Source: an uncultured Chloroflexota bacterium (GTDB lineage Bacteria > Chloroflexota > Anaerolineae > Anaerolineales > Anaerolineaceae). From it: a stretch of DNA of 24,642 nucleotides. The notes under the pieces were generated by a model. It saw only the letters and a program-made list of their open reading frames with translations, did no database searches and was not told the origin of the DNA. Made by a program: the position numbers and the translations under genes. Of the stretch, positions 7,447-15,476 are shown piece after piece. The number at the start of each line of letters is the position of its first letter. The first letter of the stretch is position 1. The stretch spans positions 1 to 24,642 of the forward strand of contig CADBKS010000018.1 of the NCBI GenBank assembly GCA_902795255.1, given 5' to 3'.

Positions 7447-9030
7447 TTATTCCTTATTTTTTATTTCTTTTATTTTTTTCCGGACCGGGCCGATCAGGCC
7501 GGTCGCAAAAACCACGGCGCTGCAGATACAGATATAGATCACCGTCTTCCAGAAGGGGAAGCGGCGGATGATATCGGCACCGTAGCGGCTGACGTACCAC
7601 TGGGTGAAGAAGCCGAGGAAGATCACTTCGATGGCGATCCAGCGGATGAGCCACCAGTCACGGCGCTTCAGGGCGAAATCGATTCCCCAGGCGGCGAAAA
7701 AGGCCAGCCACGGCAGGAAGATCATCCGGTACCGCGGATTATCGAACTGGTCGCCGCCCGCTCGCAGCGAGCTAATGAACATCCAGACGAGGATGAACAC
7801 CGCATTGACGATCATCAGACCGCGTTCCTGTTTATCGCGGATGCGCAGCACGGAGAATACCGCATAAAACAGGAAGGGAACCAGGATATACCAGCCGGCA
7901 GCCCGCCAGATCCCGACGACTTTCCAGTAGATCGTCGTACAGGTCCCGGCCTCCAAAGCACAGGCGGGAGCGGTCGGATAAACCAGGATCGCGGGCAGCA
8001 CCGGCTGCGTCAGTCCGTAAACCGCCACAAACAGGGAACGGAACTGTCCGCCGATCTCACCGACGACCCGTTCGACCCAGCCGGAGGCGGTTTCCGTGGT
8101 CACGATATCATACATGATCCATTCGCGGAAAGCAGGCAGCGCGACAATGACCGCCGCGAGGATGCCGATGACCGCAAGAATGATCCCGCACCACAGCCAG
8201 GCTTTGGAACGGGGAATGAGCATTTCCGCCCAGAACCACGCCGCGGAGATCCCGGCAAGAACGGCTGCCACCAGAGAGGAAAACGGCAGACAGGCCGCGA
8301 TGCAGCACACAAGGATGAACAGTGAGCGGCCCCGGTGCTCCCGCATCACCGAAAGCGCCCAAAAAGCGGCACAGAGAATGCCGAGCAGGAAGGGCTCCCG
8401 CATCGGGGAACCGGAGAAAAAGATCGCATCGGGATAAACCGCGAAGATCCAGCAGCCGATCAGGCAGATCCGCCTTCCCCAGCGGTCATTGAGCGCCCGC
8501 CAGAGAAACGGAAGTCCGAGCGCAGAGAAAAAGGCGCCGGCCAGCATGATCAGCGTATACCGCCGGGCATCCGGAGAAATATATTTATAAAGCCACATGC
8601 TCATGACCGCGAGCGCACCGTACTGGTCGTTGTTGTAATCCCGGGTCAGTGTTTCCGTAAAACTGACGTCCTCTTCATGAGTCACCGCCCAGGCCTCGGC
8701 ATCCCGCCGCCAGGCATCATCAAAAAGAAAGCCCTGCTTTTCCCGGCGTTCATTCGGATGGCCGTAGGTCGGGAGCAGATTCACGGTTGCCAGGCCGAAA
8801 GCCACCCGCAATCCGAGCGCCAGCAGCATCATGATCAGCAGCGTTTTTCCCCTTCCGGCCCATCTCCAGAGGACCGCACCCAGTCCGAAAAACAGCAGCG
8901 CGATACAGAACGCGGCACGGAATGTAACATCCGGAGCCCCCTGTGTCCAGTGCGCCACCGCCGCAGCGGTCCCCGCTGCCAGAATCAGGATGAAGAGTAT
9001 TGTAAGAATAAACGACTTCTTTTCAGACAT
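7447..9030 (-). CDS. Polytopic membrane protein, glycosyltransferase-39-like / envelope polysaccharide protein
   Basis: A 527-residue integral membrane protein with roughly a dozen hydrophobic segments. The first is about residues 7-27, others lie near 36-57 and 62-84, and the last is near 500-520 before a short basic tail (GPVRKKIKEIKNKE). Between the third and fourth segments lies a hydrophilic loop (about 85-145) rich in Asp, Glu and Arg. That is the usual location of the first extracytoplasmic loop in polyprenol-phosphate-sugar-dependent (PMT/GT39-like) transferases, but I see no single decisive motif. The ATG at 9030 has GGGAG 6 nt upstream and overlaps the GT4 gene end by 8 bp. As last gene of the polysaccharide operon it may transfer or polymerise sugar on the outside. 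Confidence 0.7.
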   Translation of the reverse strand: MSEKKSFILTILFILILAAGTAAAVAHWTQGAPDVTFRAAFCIALLFFGLGAVLWRWAGRGKTLLIMMLLALGLRVAFGLATVNLLPTYGHPNERREKQGFLFDDAWRRDAEAWAVTHEEDVSFTETLTRDYNNDQYGALAVMSMWLYKYISPDARRYTLIMLAGAFFSALGLPFLWRALNDRWGRRICLIGCWIFAVYPDAIFFSGSPMREPFLLGILCAAFWALSVMREHRGRSLFILVCCIAACLPFSSLVAAVLAGISAAWFWAEMLIPRSKAWLWCGIILAVIGILAAVIVALPAFREWIMYDIVTTETASGWVERVVGEIGGQFRSLFVAVYGLTQPVLPAILVYPTAPACALEAGTCTTIYWKVVGIWRAAGWYILVPFLFYAVFSVLRIRDKQERGLMIVNAVFILVWMFISSLRAGGDQFDNPRYRMIFLPWLAFFAAWGIDFALKRRDWWLIRWIAIEVIFLGFFTQWYVSRYGADIIRRFPFWKTVIYICICSAVVFATGLIGPVRKKIKEIKNKE

Positions 9031-10153
9031 GTGAGCTCCCGTTCAGATAGATCCCGGCACGGTTCTGCCAGGTATACCGTGCGGAACGCCGTTTCGCCTC
9101 AGCGCCAAGGCGCTCCCGAAGTTCGGGACGGTCCAGCACCATGCGGAGTCCGCGCTCCCAGGAGCCGGTATCCTCGGGCGCACAGAAGACAGCACAGCTT
9201 TCGTCCAGGACCTCATGGATCACCGGCAGATCGCTGCTGAGAATGCAGCGTCCCTCCGCCATATATTCAAACATTTTCATCGGAGAACAGATCTCGGCGG
9301 AATTACCGCCGCCGGACCCCGCGATCTGCTTTCCGTACGGCATCAGCAGCACATCACAGGCCGCCTGCGCAAGCGGCAGCTTCGTCCGCGGAAGCGTTCC
9401 GTGGAAAGTGATGTTCGCAAGACCCTTTTCAGCGGCTTCTTCCCGGCAGGCTTTCACGGCATCCTCCGTACCGCCGAACCAGTGGAAATCCGCCTCCGGG
9501 AACCGGGCGGCCAGCTCCGTAAAAAGCCCGCTGCCGCGTCCGGCATAAAGATGGCCGCTGCAGGAGACCGCCGGGCGGTCCGGCGCAAATCCCATCTGCC
9601 GTTTCGCCTCAGCCGCATCCGGCAGACCGGCGTAATCCTCCGGCGAAAAGCCGTTCGGCATGATCAGGCAGTCTTCCGCTTTCAGGTGCGGGAAGCGTTC
9701 CAGGAGCCGGTCCCGCAGTGCTTCCGTGATGCAGAGCACCTTTTTGGGGGCTTTCGCGCGGGTATACATATCGAACCAGCGCACCCCGCCGCCGACCGGC
9801 AGGTCATGGACCTCATAGGCGGAAGGGATTCCGCGGAAAGCGGCCGCCGCCGCGATCTGGATCGTCCATGTATAGTGGACGTCCGCCCCGATCTTCTTTC
9901 CCGCCTTCAGCACATTCAGGGTAAAATCCACCCGGTGCAGCCGCGGGTCCGAAGTCAGCCGGCGAACCGGGAACGGGTCGCAGTACAGCCCGTACCGGTC
10001 CCGGACTTCACTGAAAGCCGCCTCCCCGCTGCCGGGGACAAAAAGATGCACATCATGCCCGAACCGGCGCAGTCCGTCACAGGCCATCAGGACCTGGATG
10101 CTGTTGGCTGTCGCCGAAGGGACCTGAGAAGTAGCAGAACAGGCAATGATCAT
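9023..10153 (-). CDS. Glycosyltransferase family 4 (GT-B fold)
   Basis: A 376-residue cytoplasmic glycosyltransferase using a nucleotide sugar. The N-terminal Rossmann half begins MIIACSATSQVPSATANSIQ and contains the YEVHDLP loop (about 118-124). The C-terminal donor-binding half has FHGTLPRTKLPLAQAACDVLLMPYG (about 250-275) and the PMKMFEYMAEGRCILSSDLP block (about 290-309), the E-x7-E region of GT4 enzymes. The ATG at 10153 overlaps the flippase stop as ATGA. The set of epimerase, flippase, GT4 and membrane transferase points to a surface glycan. The donor and acceptor sugars are not predictable. Confidence 0.92.
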   Translation of the reverse strand: MIIACSATSQVPSATANSIQVLMACDGLRRFGHDVHLFVPGSGEAAFSEVRDRYGLYCDPFPVRRLTSDPRLHRVDFTLNVLKAGKKIGADVHYTWTIQIAAAAAFRGIPSAYEVHDLPVGGGVRWFDMYTRAKAPKKVLCITEALRDRLLERFPHLKAEDCLIMPNGFSPEDYAGLPDAAEAKRQMGFAPDRPAVSCSGHLYAGRGSGLFTELAARFPEADFHWFGGTEDAVKACREEAAEKGLANITFHGTLPRTKLPLAQAACDVLLMPYGKQIAGSGGGNSAEICSPMKMFEYMAEGRCILSSDLPVIHEVLDESCAVFCAPEDTGSWERGLRMVLDRPELRERLGAEAKRRSARYTWQNRAGIYLNGSSHV

Positions 10154-11544
10154 GCTTTTTTCCCTCTTCTTTTTACCGCGGGGACCACCGGCAGCTGCTT
10201 TTCAGCCCGGCGCAGGTCATAAAGCCCGCGGGCCGTCATGATCAGCACGGAAACCGCCAGATAAGCGGAAAGCAGGATCGCCTCGATGTAATAGGCGCCG
10301 CGCGGGACCAGGACGACTGTCAGGAACAATTTCGCCAGCATCGTATAGAAGCTGACCCAGGTCGCGTAATCCGCCTCGTTGAAGGTCAGCAGCAGCGTCC
10401 TGTTCCAGAAAAGGATGTTGGCGGTCCCGTAACCGGCCATCAGGATCATGATGATATTGTAAGCCGGCAGGAATTCCTCCCTGAAGATCTGAATGGAAAG
10501 GCCGAGGAACCTGACCTCATGGAAGAGCAGCGGTTTGCCCAGGAAAAGCAGCCCGAGGAAAGCCGCCCCGGTCCATACGGCCGAAAGGGTCGTGATCTTT
10601 CCCAGCAGCCGGCGGATCCGGCTCCAGTCCTTCCGGATGATCGCGCGGTTCATCTCCGGGTAGGAAGTATCGATCAGCGGATTGATCGGGGTGAGGACCA
10701 TGTTGATGACCGTCATCGCCGTCTTGTAATACCCGGCGTGAAGCGGGCTCAGCAGCGCTCCGACCCAGAGCAGCTCACCATCCCTCGCGAAGAGGTTGAT
10801 CGTAGAGCTGATATTGGTCGAGATCGTGAATTTCAGGATCGACTTTTTGTCATCGATCAGCCGGAGCGGCGCTTTCCACCAGTTCTTACCGATGAAGTTC
10901 GGCAGCCACAGCAGGCAGAGGATCACCGGGATCACCCCGAGCAGGATCTTCCCGATCAGATAAGCGCTCAGGATCCCGATGAGGCCGAGATTTCGCTTTG
11001 TCGCGAAAAGGACGATCAGCGCGACGATCACGTTCTGGACCAGGCTGACCAGCGCGATGGAGCGGTAGCGGTTGATGACCCGCAGAATGCCGTTGGCGGT
11101 CTCCATCACGATCCCGCCGAGAATGCTGATGCCGTAAAACAGGATCAGATTGCTCAGGCCGGCATCATCCAGAAAGATCCGCGCCCCGAGTTTCGCGGTG
11201 CAGGCCATGAAAATGAACGCGAAAAGCGAAGTGACCGCCTCGACTCCGGCGGCAAATTTGATCAGTGCGCCGGTTTTCGGGTGGTCCTGATTGACATAAG
11301 CCTCCCCGACAAAACGGACGACGACCTCGTTCATCCGGAAGGAGAAAAGCTTGTTGACGTTGGTCACATAGCTGGTGATCAGCCCCAGAACACCGTAATT
11401 ATAGACGCCAAGCCGGCGTGTAATAAAAATGGTGAGGAAGACGGAGATGAGGTTCGAAAGGATCAGATACGTGGAATTCCGCAGTACACGGCGGAGTACA
11501 CGGTCATTGAACCAGCCGGCCAGCCTGTCGATCAGATTCTGCAT
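10150..11544 (-). CDS. Wzx-like polysaccharide flippase (MOP superfamily)
   Basis: A 464-residue membrane transporter of the MATE/oligosaccharide-flippase superfamily, which moves lipid-linked glycan units across the membrane. The N-terminus RNSTYLILSNLISVFLTIFITRRLG (about residues 23-47) is the characteristic first helix pair, and LGVYNYGVLGLITSYVTNVN follows. About 12 to 14 hydrophobic segments cover the rest, and the tail is basic (VVPAVKRRGKKA). I use the ATG at 11544, which overlaps the epimerase TGA as ATGA, rather than the longer frame from 11589. The position between epimerase and GT4 genes fits export of the glycan they build. Confidence 0.93.
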   Translation of the reverse strand: MQNLIDRLAGWFNDRVLRRVLRNSTYLILSNLISVFLTIFITRRLGVYNYGVLGLITSYVTNVNKLFSFRMNEVVVRFVGEAYVNQDHPKTGALIKFAAGVEAVTSLFAFIFMACTAKLGARIFLDDAGLSNLILFYGISILGGIVMETANGILRVINRYRSIALVSLVQNVIVALIVLFATKRNLGLIGILSAYLIGKILLGVIPVILCLLWLPNFIGKNWWKAPLRLIDDKKSILKFTISTNISSTINLFARDGELLWVGALLSPLHAGYYKTAMTVINMVLTPINPLIDTSYPEMNRAIIRKDWSRIRRLLGKITTLSAVWTGAAFLGLLFLGKPLLFHEVRFLGLSIQIFREEFLPAYNIIMILMAGYGTANILFWNRTLLLTFNEADYATWVSFYTMLAKLFLTVVLVPRGAYYIEAILLSAYLAVSVLIMTARGLYDLRRAEKQLPVVPAVKRRGKKA

Positions 11545-12515
11545 CAGATCCGGATACCTTTCAGAAAATCCCGCTCCTGAAGGTACCATTCCACCGAGCG
11601 GCGGAGACCTTCGTCCAGTTCCACCTGCGGATCCCAGTTCAGCAGCTTTCTGGCTTTGCTGATATCAGCAAGATTGGCGAGCATATCCGCCTTCACGACG
11701 GGCAGGTGCTCAATGACCGCTTCTTTCCCGATCAGGCCTTCCAGCTTCCGGATCAGATCGTTGATCGAGATCGATTCATGTCCGCCGAGATTCATCACTT
11801 CAAAGCCGACCTCCTTCAGTCCGAGGATACAGCCGCGGGCGATATCATCCACATAGGTAAACCCGCGGGTCTGGGTGCCATCCCCGTTCAGCAGGATCGG
11901 TTCGCCCTCCGTGATCCAGCGGATAAATCGGTAGATCGCCATATCCGGGCGCCCGGCCGGGCCGTAAACCGTGAAGAAGCGGAAAATCGTTACGTCGATG
12001 CCATACAGATAATGGTAGGCATGGCACTCCGCCTCCGCCCCTTTCTTACTGGCGGAATACGGCTGGAGCGGACGGTCCGAAGAGGCAGTCTCATCGGTCG
12101 GATACGGCGCGTTTTCGCCGTAAATGCTGGAGGTCGAGGCCTCAATAAATTTTTTCACATCATGGCGGCGGGCGCATTCCAGCAGGTTGAGCGTTCCGCC
12201 GGTATTGACATTGAGATACAGCCAGGGATCCTTCATGCTCAGGCGGACGCCCGGGATCGCGGCCATGTTCACGACCGCGTCAAAGCGGTTCGCGGCAAAC
12301 AGTTTTTCAAGTCCCTCAAAATCGGTGATATCCGTCCGGGAAAAACGGAACCCGTCCCGGTCTGTCAGTTTTTTCAGGCGGTATTCCTTCAGGCGCCGGT
12401 CATAAATATCGTTCAGGCAATCGATACCCGTAACTTCCGTTCCTTCATCCAGGAGCATTTCGGAGATCTTCGCCCCGATAAACCCGGCAGCCCCGGTAAC
12501 TAAGACATGTCGCAT
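11544..12515 (-). CDS. NAD-dependent epimerase/dehydratase (UDP-glucuronate 4-epimerase-like)
   Basis: A 323-residue short-chain dehydrogenase of the extended class acting on a nucleotide sugar. The NAD-binding G-x2-G-x2-G is GAAGFIG (8-14). The catalytic triad is visible as Ser in STSSIYG (128-130) and Tyr153-x3-Lys157 in PYSASKK. The FFTVYGPAGRPDMA run (about 178-191) resembles UDP-glucuronate/galacturonate epimerases (CapI/Uge), but a UDP-glucose 4-epimerase or dehydratase cannot be excluded. The ATG at 12515 has AAGGG about 6 nt upstream. It is first in the polysaccharide operon, behind a 141-bp gap with palindromic DNA. Confidence 0.9.
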   Translation of the reverse strand: MRHVLVTGAAGFIGAKISEMLLDEGTEVTGIDCLNDIYDRRLKEYRLKKLTDRDGFRFSRTDITDFEGLEKLFAANRFDAVVNMAAIPGVRLSMKDPWLYLNVNTGGTLNLLECARRHDVKKFIEASTSSIYGENAPYPTDETASSDRPLQPYSASKKGAEAECHAYHYLYGIDVTIFRFFTVYGPAGRPDMAIYRFIRWITEGEPILLNGDGTQTRGFTYVDDIARGCILGLKEVGFEVMNLGGHESISINDLIRKLEGLIGKEAVIEHLPVVKADMLANLADISKARKLLNWDPQVELDEGLRRSVEWYLQERDFLKGIRI

Positions 12516-12554
12516 AAAAAGCCCTTATCTATCCAACTAAGATCTAAGAAAGAA

Positions 12555-12588
12555 GCTGTCCGCAGCCCGGATCCGGGGCATCGGCAGC
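12555..12588 (-). other. Extended imperfect palindrome in the epimerase leader
   Basis: A perfect 12-bp palindrome CCCGGATCCGGG (12566-12577) is flanked by further matching arms (CCG/CGG and GCTG/CAGC). On the minus strand it is followed by a pyrimidine-rich TTCTTTCTTAG. It could be an attenuator or a terminator for read-through from nagA. Confidence 0.35.
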
Positions 12589-12622
12589 CGGTTCCTTCTC
12601 CGTATTCTGTTATAAAATGAGA

Positions 12623-12642
12623 GCCCCGCGTGCTGCGGAGGC
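12623..12642 (-). terminator. Probable intrinsic terminator of nagA
   Basis: On the minus strand GCC(U)CCGC pairs with GCGGGGC across AGCAC with one bulged U, and is followed by CTCATTTTAT. It lies 15 bp after the nagA stop. The weak T-run makes the call moderate. Confidence 0.5.
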
Positions 12643-12656
12643 CATTTTCTGACCTG

Positions 12657-13841
12657 TCAGGCTTCAGCTGCCGGCCGGCTGCTGAAAACCGTATGTCCTT
12701 CAATGATCGTCTGTCTGACCGTAAAGTCCGCATCCAGCAGGACCAGATCGGCCAGCTTGCCTTTTTCGATCGAGCCGGTCTCCCCGTCGATCCCGATCAG
12801 GCGGGCAGCGTTCAGGCTGCTGCACGGCCAGGTCTCCTCCAGCGAGGCACCGCTGTTGACCGTGAAATTCTTCAGCCCGCGCTCCATCGTCAGGGCACTT
12901 CCCGCCAGCGCACCGTTGGGAATGCGCAGCTCCGTGCCGTTATGGCTCACGATGAATTCCTGCCCGGCTTCTTTCTGAACATAGTGCCCGTCCGGCAGTC
13001 CGGAAGGACGGATCATATCGGTGATCAGGACCATCCGGTCCCGCCCTTTGGCGGCCCAGGCGATCTTCTGCGCAGCCGGGTGGGAGTGGATGTTGTCGCA
13101 GATCAGTTCACAGAAATAGCCGTCCAGAGCCAGCGCGCTGCCGACCGTCCCGGGCTCCCGGTGATTGAACGCCCCCATTCCGTTGTAAAGATGGGTCACG
13201 CTGCGGAAACCGTGGTCCAGCGCCTCCCGCATCACTTCAAAGCCCGCGGCCGTATGTCCGGCGGAGACGCTGGCACCTTCTTTAGCGAAAATATCCGCGG
13301 CAGCCATATTCTCCGGGAATTCCGGGGCGATCGAGATGCGTTTGATCACACCCGCATCGAGGAATGCATAACATTCGTCCGGCGTGGCAAGGCGGATAAA
13401 TGCCGTATCCTGCGCACCGCATTTGGCGGCATTGAAATAAGGTCCTTCCAGATGGACCCCCAGGATCTTCGCAAAGCTCCCGCGCCTGCCGACGAACTCA
13501 TTCACACAGCGGATCGCTTTCACCGTCTGCTCACGCCCGGCCGTCATGGTGGTCGGCAGAAAAGTCGTCACCCCGTGGCGGACATGGTAAGAGGCGATCT
13601 CCAGGATCCCCTCCGGATCCGCATCCATTGTGCAGTGCCCGAGGCAGCCATGGGTATGGATATCGATCAGCCCCGGCAGCAGGTTCAGCCCTTCGGCTTC
13701 GATCACCTTATCCGCTGCCTGCAGGGGCGCTTCCCCTTCCCCGAAATCGGCGATCCGTTCGCCGTCCGTCAGCAGCCAGCCAATGAAGGAAGGCCGTCCC
13801 GGTGTAAATATATGCGCGCTGCGGATCAGTTTTTTGCTCAT
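12657..13841 (-). CDS. nagA: N-acetylglucosamine-6-phosphate deacetylase
   Basis: A 394-residue amidohydrolase that removes acetate from GlcNAc-6-phosphate, feeding amino-sugar recycling or catabolism. The length is normal. Metal and substrate motifs are in order: LIDIHTHG (His62, His64), HLEGPYFN with the metal-binding Glu (about 133-140), SAGHTAAG (about 197), THLYNGMGAFNHREPG (about 218-233), and the catalytic Asp in LITDMIRPSGLPDGHY (about 276-291), here TDM instead of the commoner TDA. The ATG at 13841 has GGGAG 6 nt upstream. nagB, the usual partner, is not adjacent. Its proximity to the envelope operon may reflect wall-sugar recycling, but a terminator lies between them. Confidence 0.96.
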   Translation of the reverse strand: MSKKLIRSAHIFTPGRPSFIGWLLTDGERIADFGEGEAPLQAADKVIEAEGLNLLPGLIDIHTHGCLGHCTMDADPEGILEIASYHVRHGVTTFLPTTMTAGREQTVKAIRCVNEFVGRRGSFAKILGVHLEGPYFNAAKCGAQDTAFIRLATPDECYAFLDAGVIKRISIAPEFPENMAAADIFAKEGASVSAGHTAAGFEVMREALDHGFRSVTHLYNGMGAFNHREPGTVGSALALDGYFCELICDNIHSHPAAQKIAWAAKGRDRMVLITDMIRPSGLPDGHYVQKEAGQEFIVSHNGTELRIPNGALAGSALTMERGLKNFTVNSGASLEETWPCSSLNAARLIGIDGETGSIEKGKLADLVLLDADFTVRQTIIEGHTVFSSRPAAEA

Positions 13842-13941
13842 TTTTTACTCCCGATCGATCACGCCGCAGGTGGCCCCGCGGCTGCAGTTCCTGTCCGGAT
13901 CATAACCGGAAAGCCCGAAAACAGGCGCTTTCCATAATTCT

Positions 13942-13997
13942 AAATTATAACCATTTCAAATCAAAAACAGGGAAGAAATTCAATTATCGTTTATAAT
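13942..13997. promoter_or_regulatory. Divergent promoter region for nagA (-) and the tRNA (+)
   Basis: The 171-bp gap between nagA and the tRNA is abruptly A+T-rich from about 13930. On the plus strand TATAAT at 13992-13997 lies 15 bp before the tRNA. On the minus strand a TATAAT lies within ATTATAACC (about 13944-13949) facing nagA. Neither has a good -35 at 16-18 bp, so only the -10 boxes are supported. Confidence 0.5.
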
Positions 13998-14012
13998 CGA
14001 GAACGTACGCTG

Positions 14013-14085
14013 GGGCCCGTAGCTCAGCGGTCAGAGCAGGCGGCTCATAACCGCTTGGTCGCAGGTTCGAACCCTGCTGGGCCCA
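14013..14085 (+). tRNA. tRNA with CAT anticodon (probably tRNA-Ile2, otherwise elongator Met)
   Basis: A complete 73-nt cloverleaf. Acceptor stem GGGCCCG/TGGGCCC (one G-T pair); D arm GCTC-8 nt-GAGC; anticodon stem GGCGG/CCGCT with loop CTCATAA (anticodon CAT at 14046-14048); variable loop TGGTC; T arm GCAGG-TTCGAAC-CCTGC; discriminator A. The 3' CCA is not encoded. The anticodon arm and variable loop closely resemble bacterial Ile2 tRNAs, whose C34 is changed to lysidine by TilS, more than Bacillus-type elongator Met (loop TTCATAC). It is not an initiator because the 1-72 pair is matched. The accessory DNA begins at its 3' end. Confidence 0.95.
14064..14085 (+). other. Putative attachment site in the tRNA 3' end
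   Basis: The T arm plus acceptor 3' strand of the tRNA faces an integrase gene 237 bp away, and base composition changes here. Tyrosine recombinases commonly use this part of a tRNA as attB. The matching direct repeat expected at the far end of the element is not in the window, so the boundaries are inferred. Confidence 0.4.
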
Positions 14086-14102
14086 CTGAACACCTATGCG
14101 CA

Positions 14103-14121
14103 ATTCGGAACTTTTCCGAAT
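14103..14121. repeat. Perfect 7-bp inverted repeat after the tRNA
   Basis: ATTCGGA and TCCGAAT flank a 5-nt spacer, 18 bp past the tRNA end. It could be part of tRNA 3' processing or a recombinase-binding site near the attachment core. Function is not shown. Confidence 0.4.
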
Positions 14122-14127
14122 CTTAAC

Positions 14128-14164
14128 AAAACAGAACTTCCGATTTTCCGGAAGTTTTGTTTTT
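14128..14164. terminator. Strong intrinsic terminator after the tRNA
   Basis: A 15-bp stem with one G-T pair (14128-14142 with 14149-14163) closes a 6-nt loop. The 3' arm ends TTTTGTTTT, giving a U-rich tail for the tRNA. The 5' arm begins with an A run, so it may also stop minus-strand transcription coming from the integrase. The remaining DNA up to the integrase stop is A+T-rich and holds no gene that I can see. Confidence 0.85.
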
Positions 14165-14321
14165 ATTAATGAGTAAATCATTATATATTAAGAATCATTA
14201 AGGAATAAATGGCGATTTTTCGTTAAGGTTCTAAAAAAGTCACTTTTTGCAGCACGAAATCCAAATGGTTTTTAAAATGTATTTGAATTGGCTCATCCAA
14301 GCGGTTTTTTCCTCATCATAA

Positions 14322-15476
14322 TCATTTATTTACGAGTTTTCCAAGCAAATCCAGCATCAAATCCAGTTTTTCTTCAGTCAGTTTGTCTCTGGAAGGCAGG
14401 TTTTGTCGTTCAGTATCTTCGCACATGGTGCTGATTGCATCTGTAATTTGATCCATATTCCGCTGTCCATACCCTGCCGCAACTGCCGGAGTATCTCCGA
14501 TGTTTCGTGCGATCGTTTCCATATCTGCATAGTTCTTCGCAAATCTTTTCAAATACAATACATGCAGATGACGAAGCGTATGCGGACGATGATAGGTGAT
14601 ACCAACCTTTTCGCACAAGTCCATAAGATCTCTGCGATATCCTGATGCCCTGGAGATTCCTGGTTTCTGTGAAAAATCGATCAATCCGGTCGTACAGGAA
14701 AATGGAGCAAACCAGTAAGGGTAGGGATGGAATTCGGCAGTAACCTCATCCGGAGCCGGAATATCCCCAACCTGTTCCAGGTACCGTGTTTTTACGATTT
14801 TCTGCCATTCACGCACGGTTTCAAGCATTCCGCTTACTTCCGAGTTATTGATCAAAGCAGTCCGGATATTTTTGGAATTCTTCAGATGCGTTCCATGTTC
14901 AACCATCTGGATAATAAACGGTTTGTCATTCTGAAGATAAACATCCGTAAAAGGTAATGTCACCAGTGCGCCGTCACGAAGTCCGGAAAGGAATCCCATC
15001 AGCATCGCCGCTTTTGCCCGCTTCATATTCAATGTTTCCGGCCGATAGTCAGCAACCTTCAGGATATCTTCAAACTTGTAAGCATCAGTGGAGATCTGTT
15101 CCATCTTCCAGTTTGTATTGCGGCGATCACGAATCCGGATCGCATCAATATAATCATCCGAAATATTGATCTTTTTCTTCTTCCGCAGCCACACCAGAAA
15201 ACGTTTGGTATACTCGAGGATCTTCCGGCGGTATTCAAATTCCAGCCTGGTATCGGTGATTTCACTTTTCAGATTATACAGAAAAGCCGTGAAACTTTCT
15301 CTTTCCACTTTTTCAATTTTTGCGATCGGCGTCATGCCGGCATAAATGATAAATTTCATGAGTGCATTTCTCATTGCTGCCAGCGTTTTTTCACTGTAAA
15401 TGCCCTCATTTCTGAGGCTTTCAATATAGTCATTTAAAAATGCCCAATTTGTTCGGTTGATCGGTTCATCGTTCAT
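14322..15476 (-). CDS. Tyrosine recombinase/integrase
   Basis: A 384-residue site-specific recombinase, likely responsible for integration and excision of the island at the adjacent tRNA. The SAM-like core-binding domain is about residues 8-100 (VERESFTAFLYNL, YTKRFLVWLRKKKKI). Catalytic residues seen: Arg167 in FLSGLRDGALVTL, His299-x2-Arg302 in HRPHTLRHLHV, and the nucleophile Tyr336 in AAGYGQRN. Where most members have His or Trp (the LGH motif), this one reads NIGDTP with Asp328. A hydrophobic C-terminal helix (KLTEEKLDLMLDLLGKLVNK) follows. The ATG at 15476 overlaps the upstream small-protein stop as ATGA. The gene is oriented toward the tRNA. Confidence 0.9.
   Translation of the reverse strand: MNDEPINRTNWAFLNDYIESLRNEGIYSEKTLAAMRNALMKFIIYAGMTPIAKIEKVERESFTAFLYNLKSEITDTRLEFEYRRKILEYTKRFLVWLRKKKKINISDDYIDAIRIRDRRNTNWKMEQISTDAYKFEDILKVADYRPETLNMKRAKAAMLMGFLSGLRDGALVTLPFTDVYLQNDKPFIIQMVEHGTHLKNSKNIRTALINNSEVSGMLETVREWQKIVKTRYLEQVGDIPAPDEVTAEFHPYPYWFAPFSCTTGLIDFSQKPGISRASGYRRDLMDLCEKVGITYHRPHTLRHLHVLYLKRFAKNYADMETIARNIGDTPAVAAGYGQRNMDQITDAISTMCEDTERQNLPSRDKLTEEKLDLMLDLLGKLVNK

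Noticed and set aside
8335..9240. Plus-strand open frame of 301 codons
   Set aside because: Antisense to the membrane protein; composition is Arg/Pro/His-rich and low in hydrophobic structure.
12630..13937. Plus-strand open frame of 435 codons
   Set aside because: Antisense to nagA, which is complete with all metal-binding motifs.
13984..14181. Minus-strand open frame of 65 codons
   Set aside because: It covers the tRNA gene and the terminator, so it is a chance frame in RNA-coding DNA.
14239..14248. AAAAAGTGAC on the minus strand, matching the edge of the iteron at 16069-16078
   Set aside because: Only the A run and GTGAC are shared, the GGG is missing and there is no tandem copy, so chance in A+T-rich DNA is likely.
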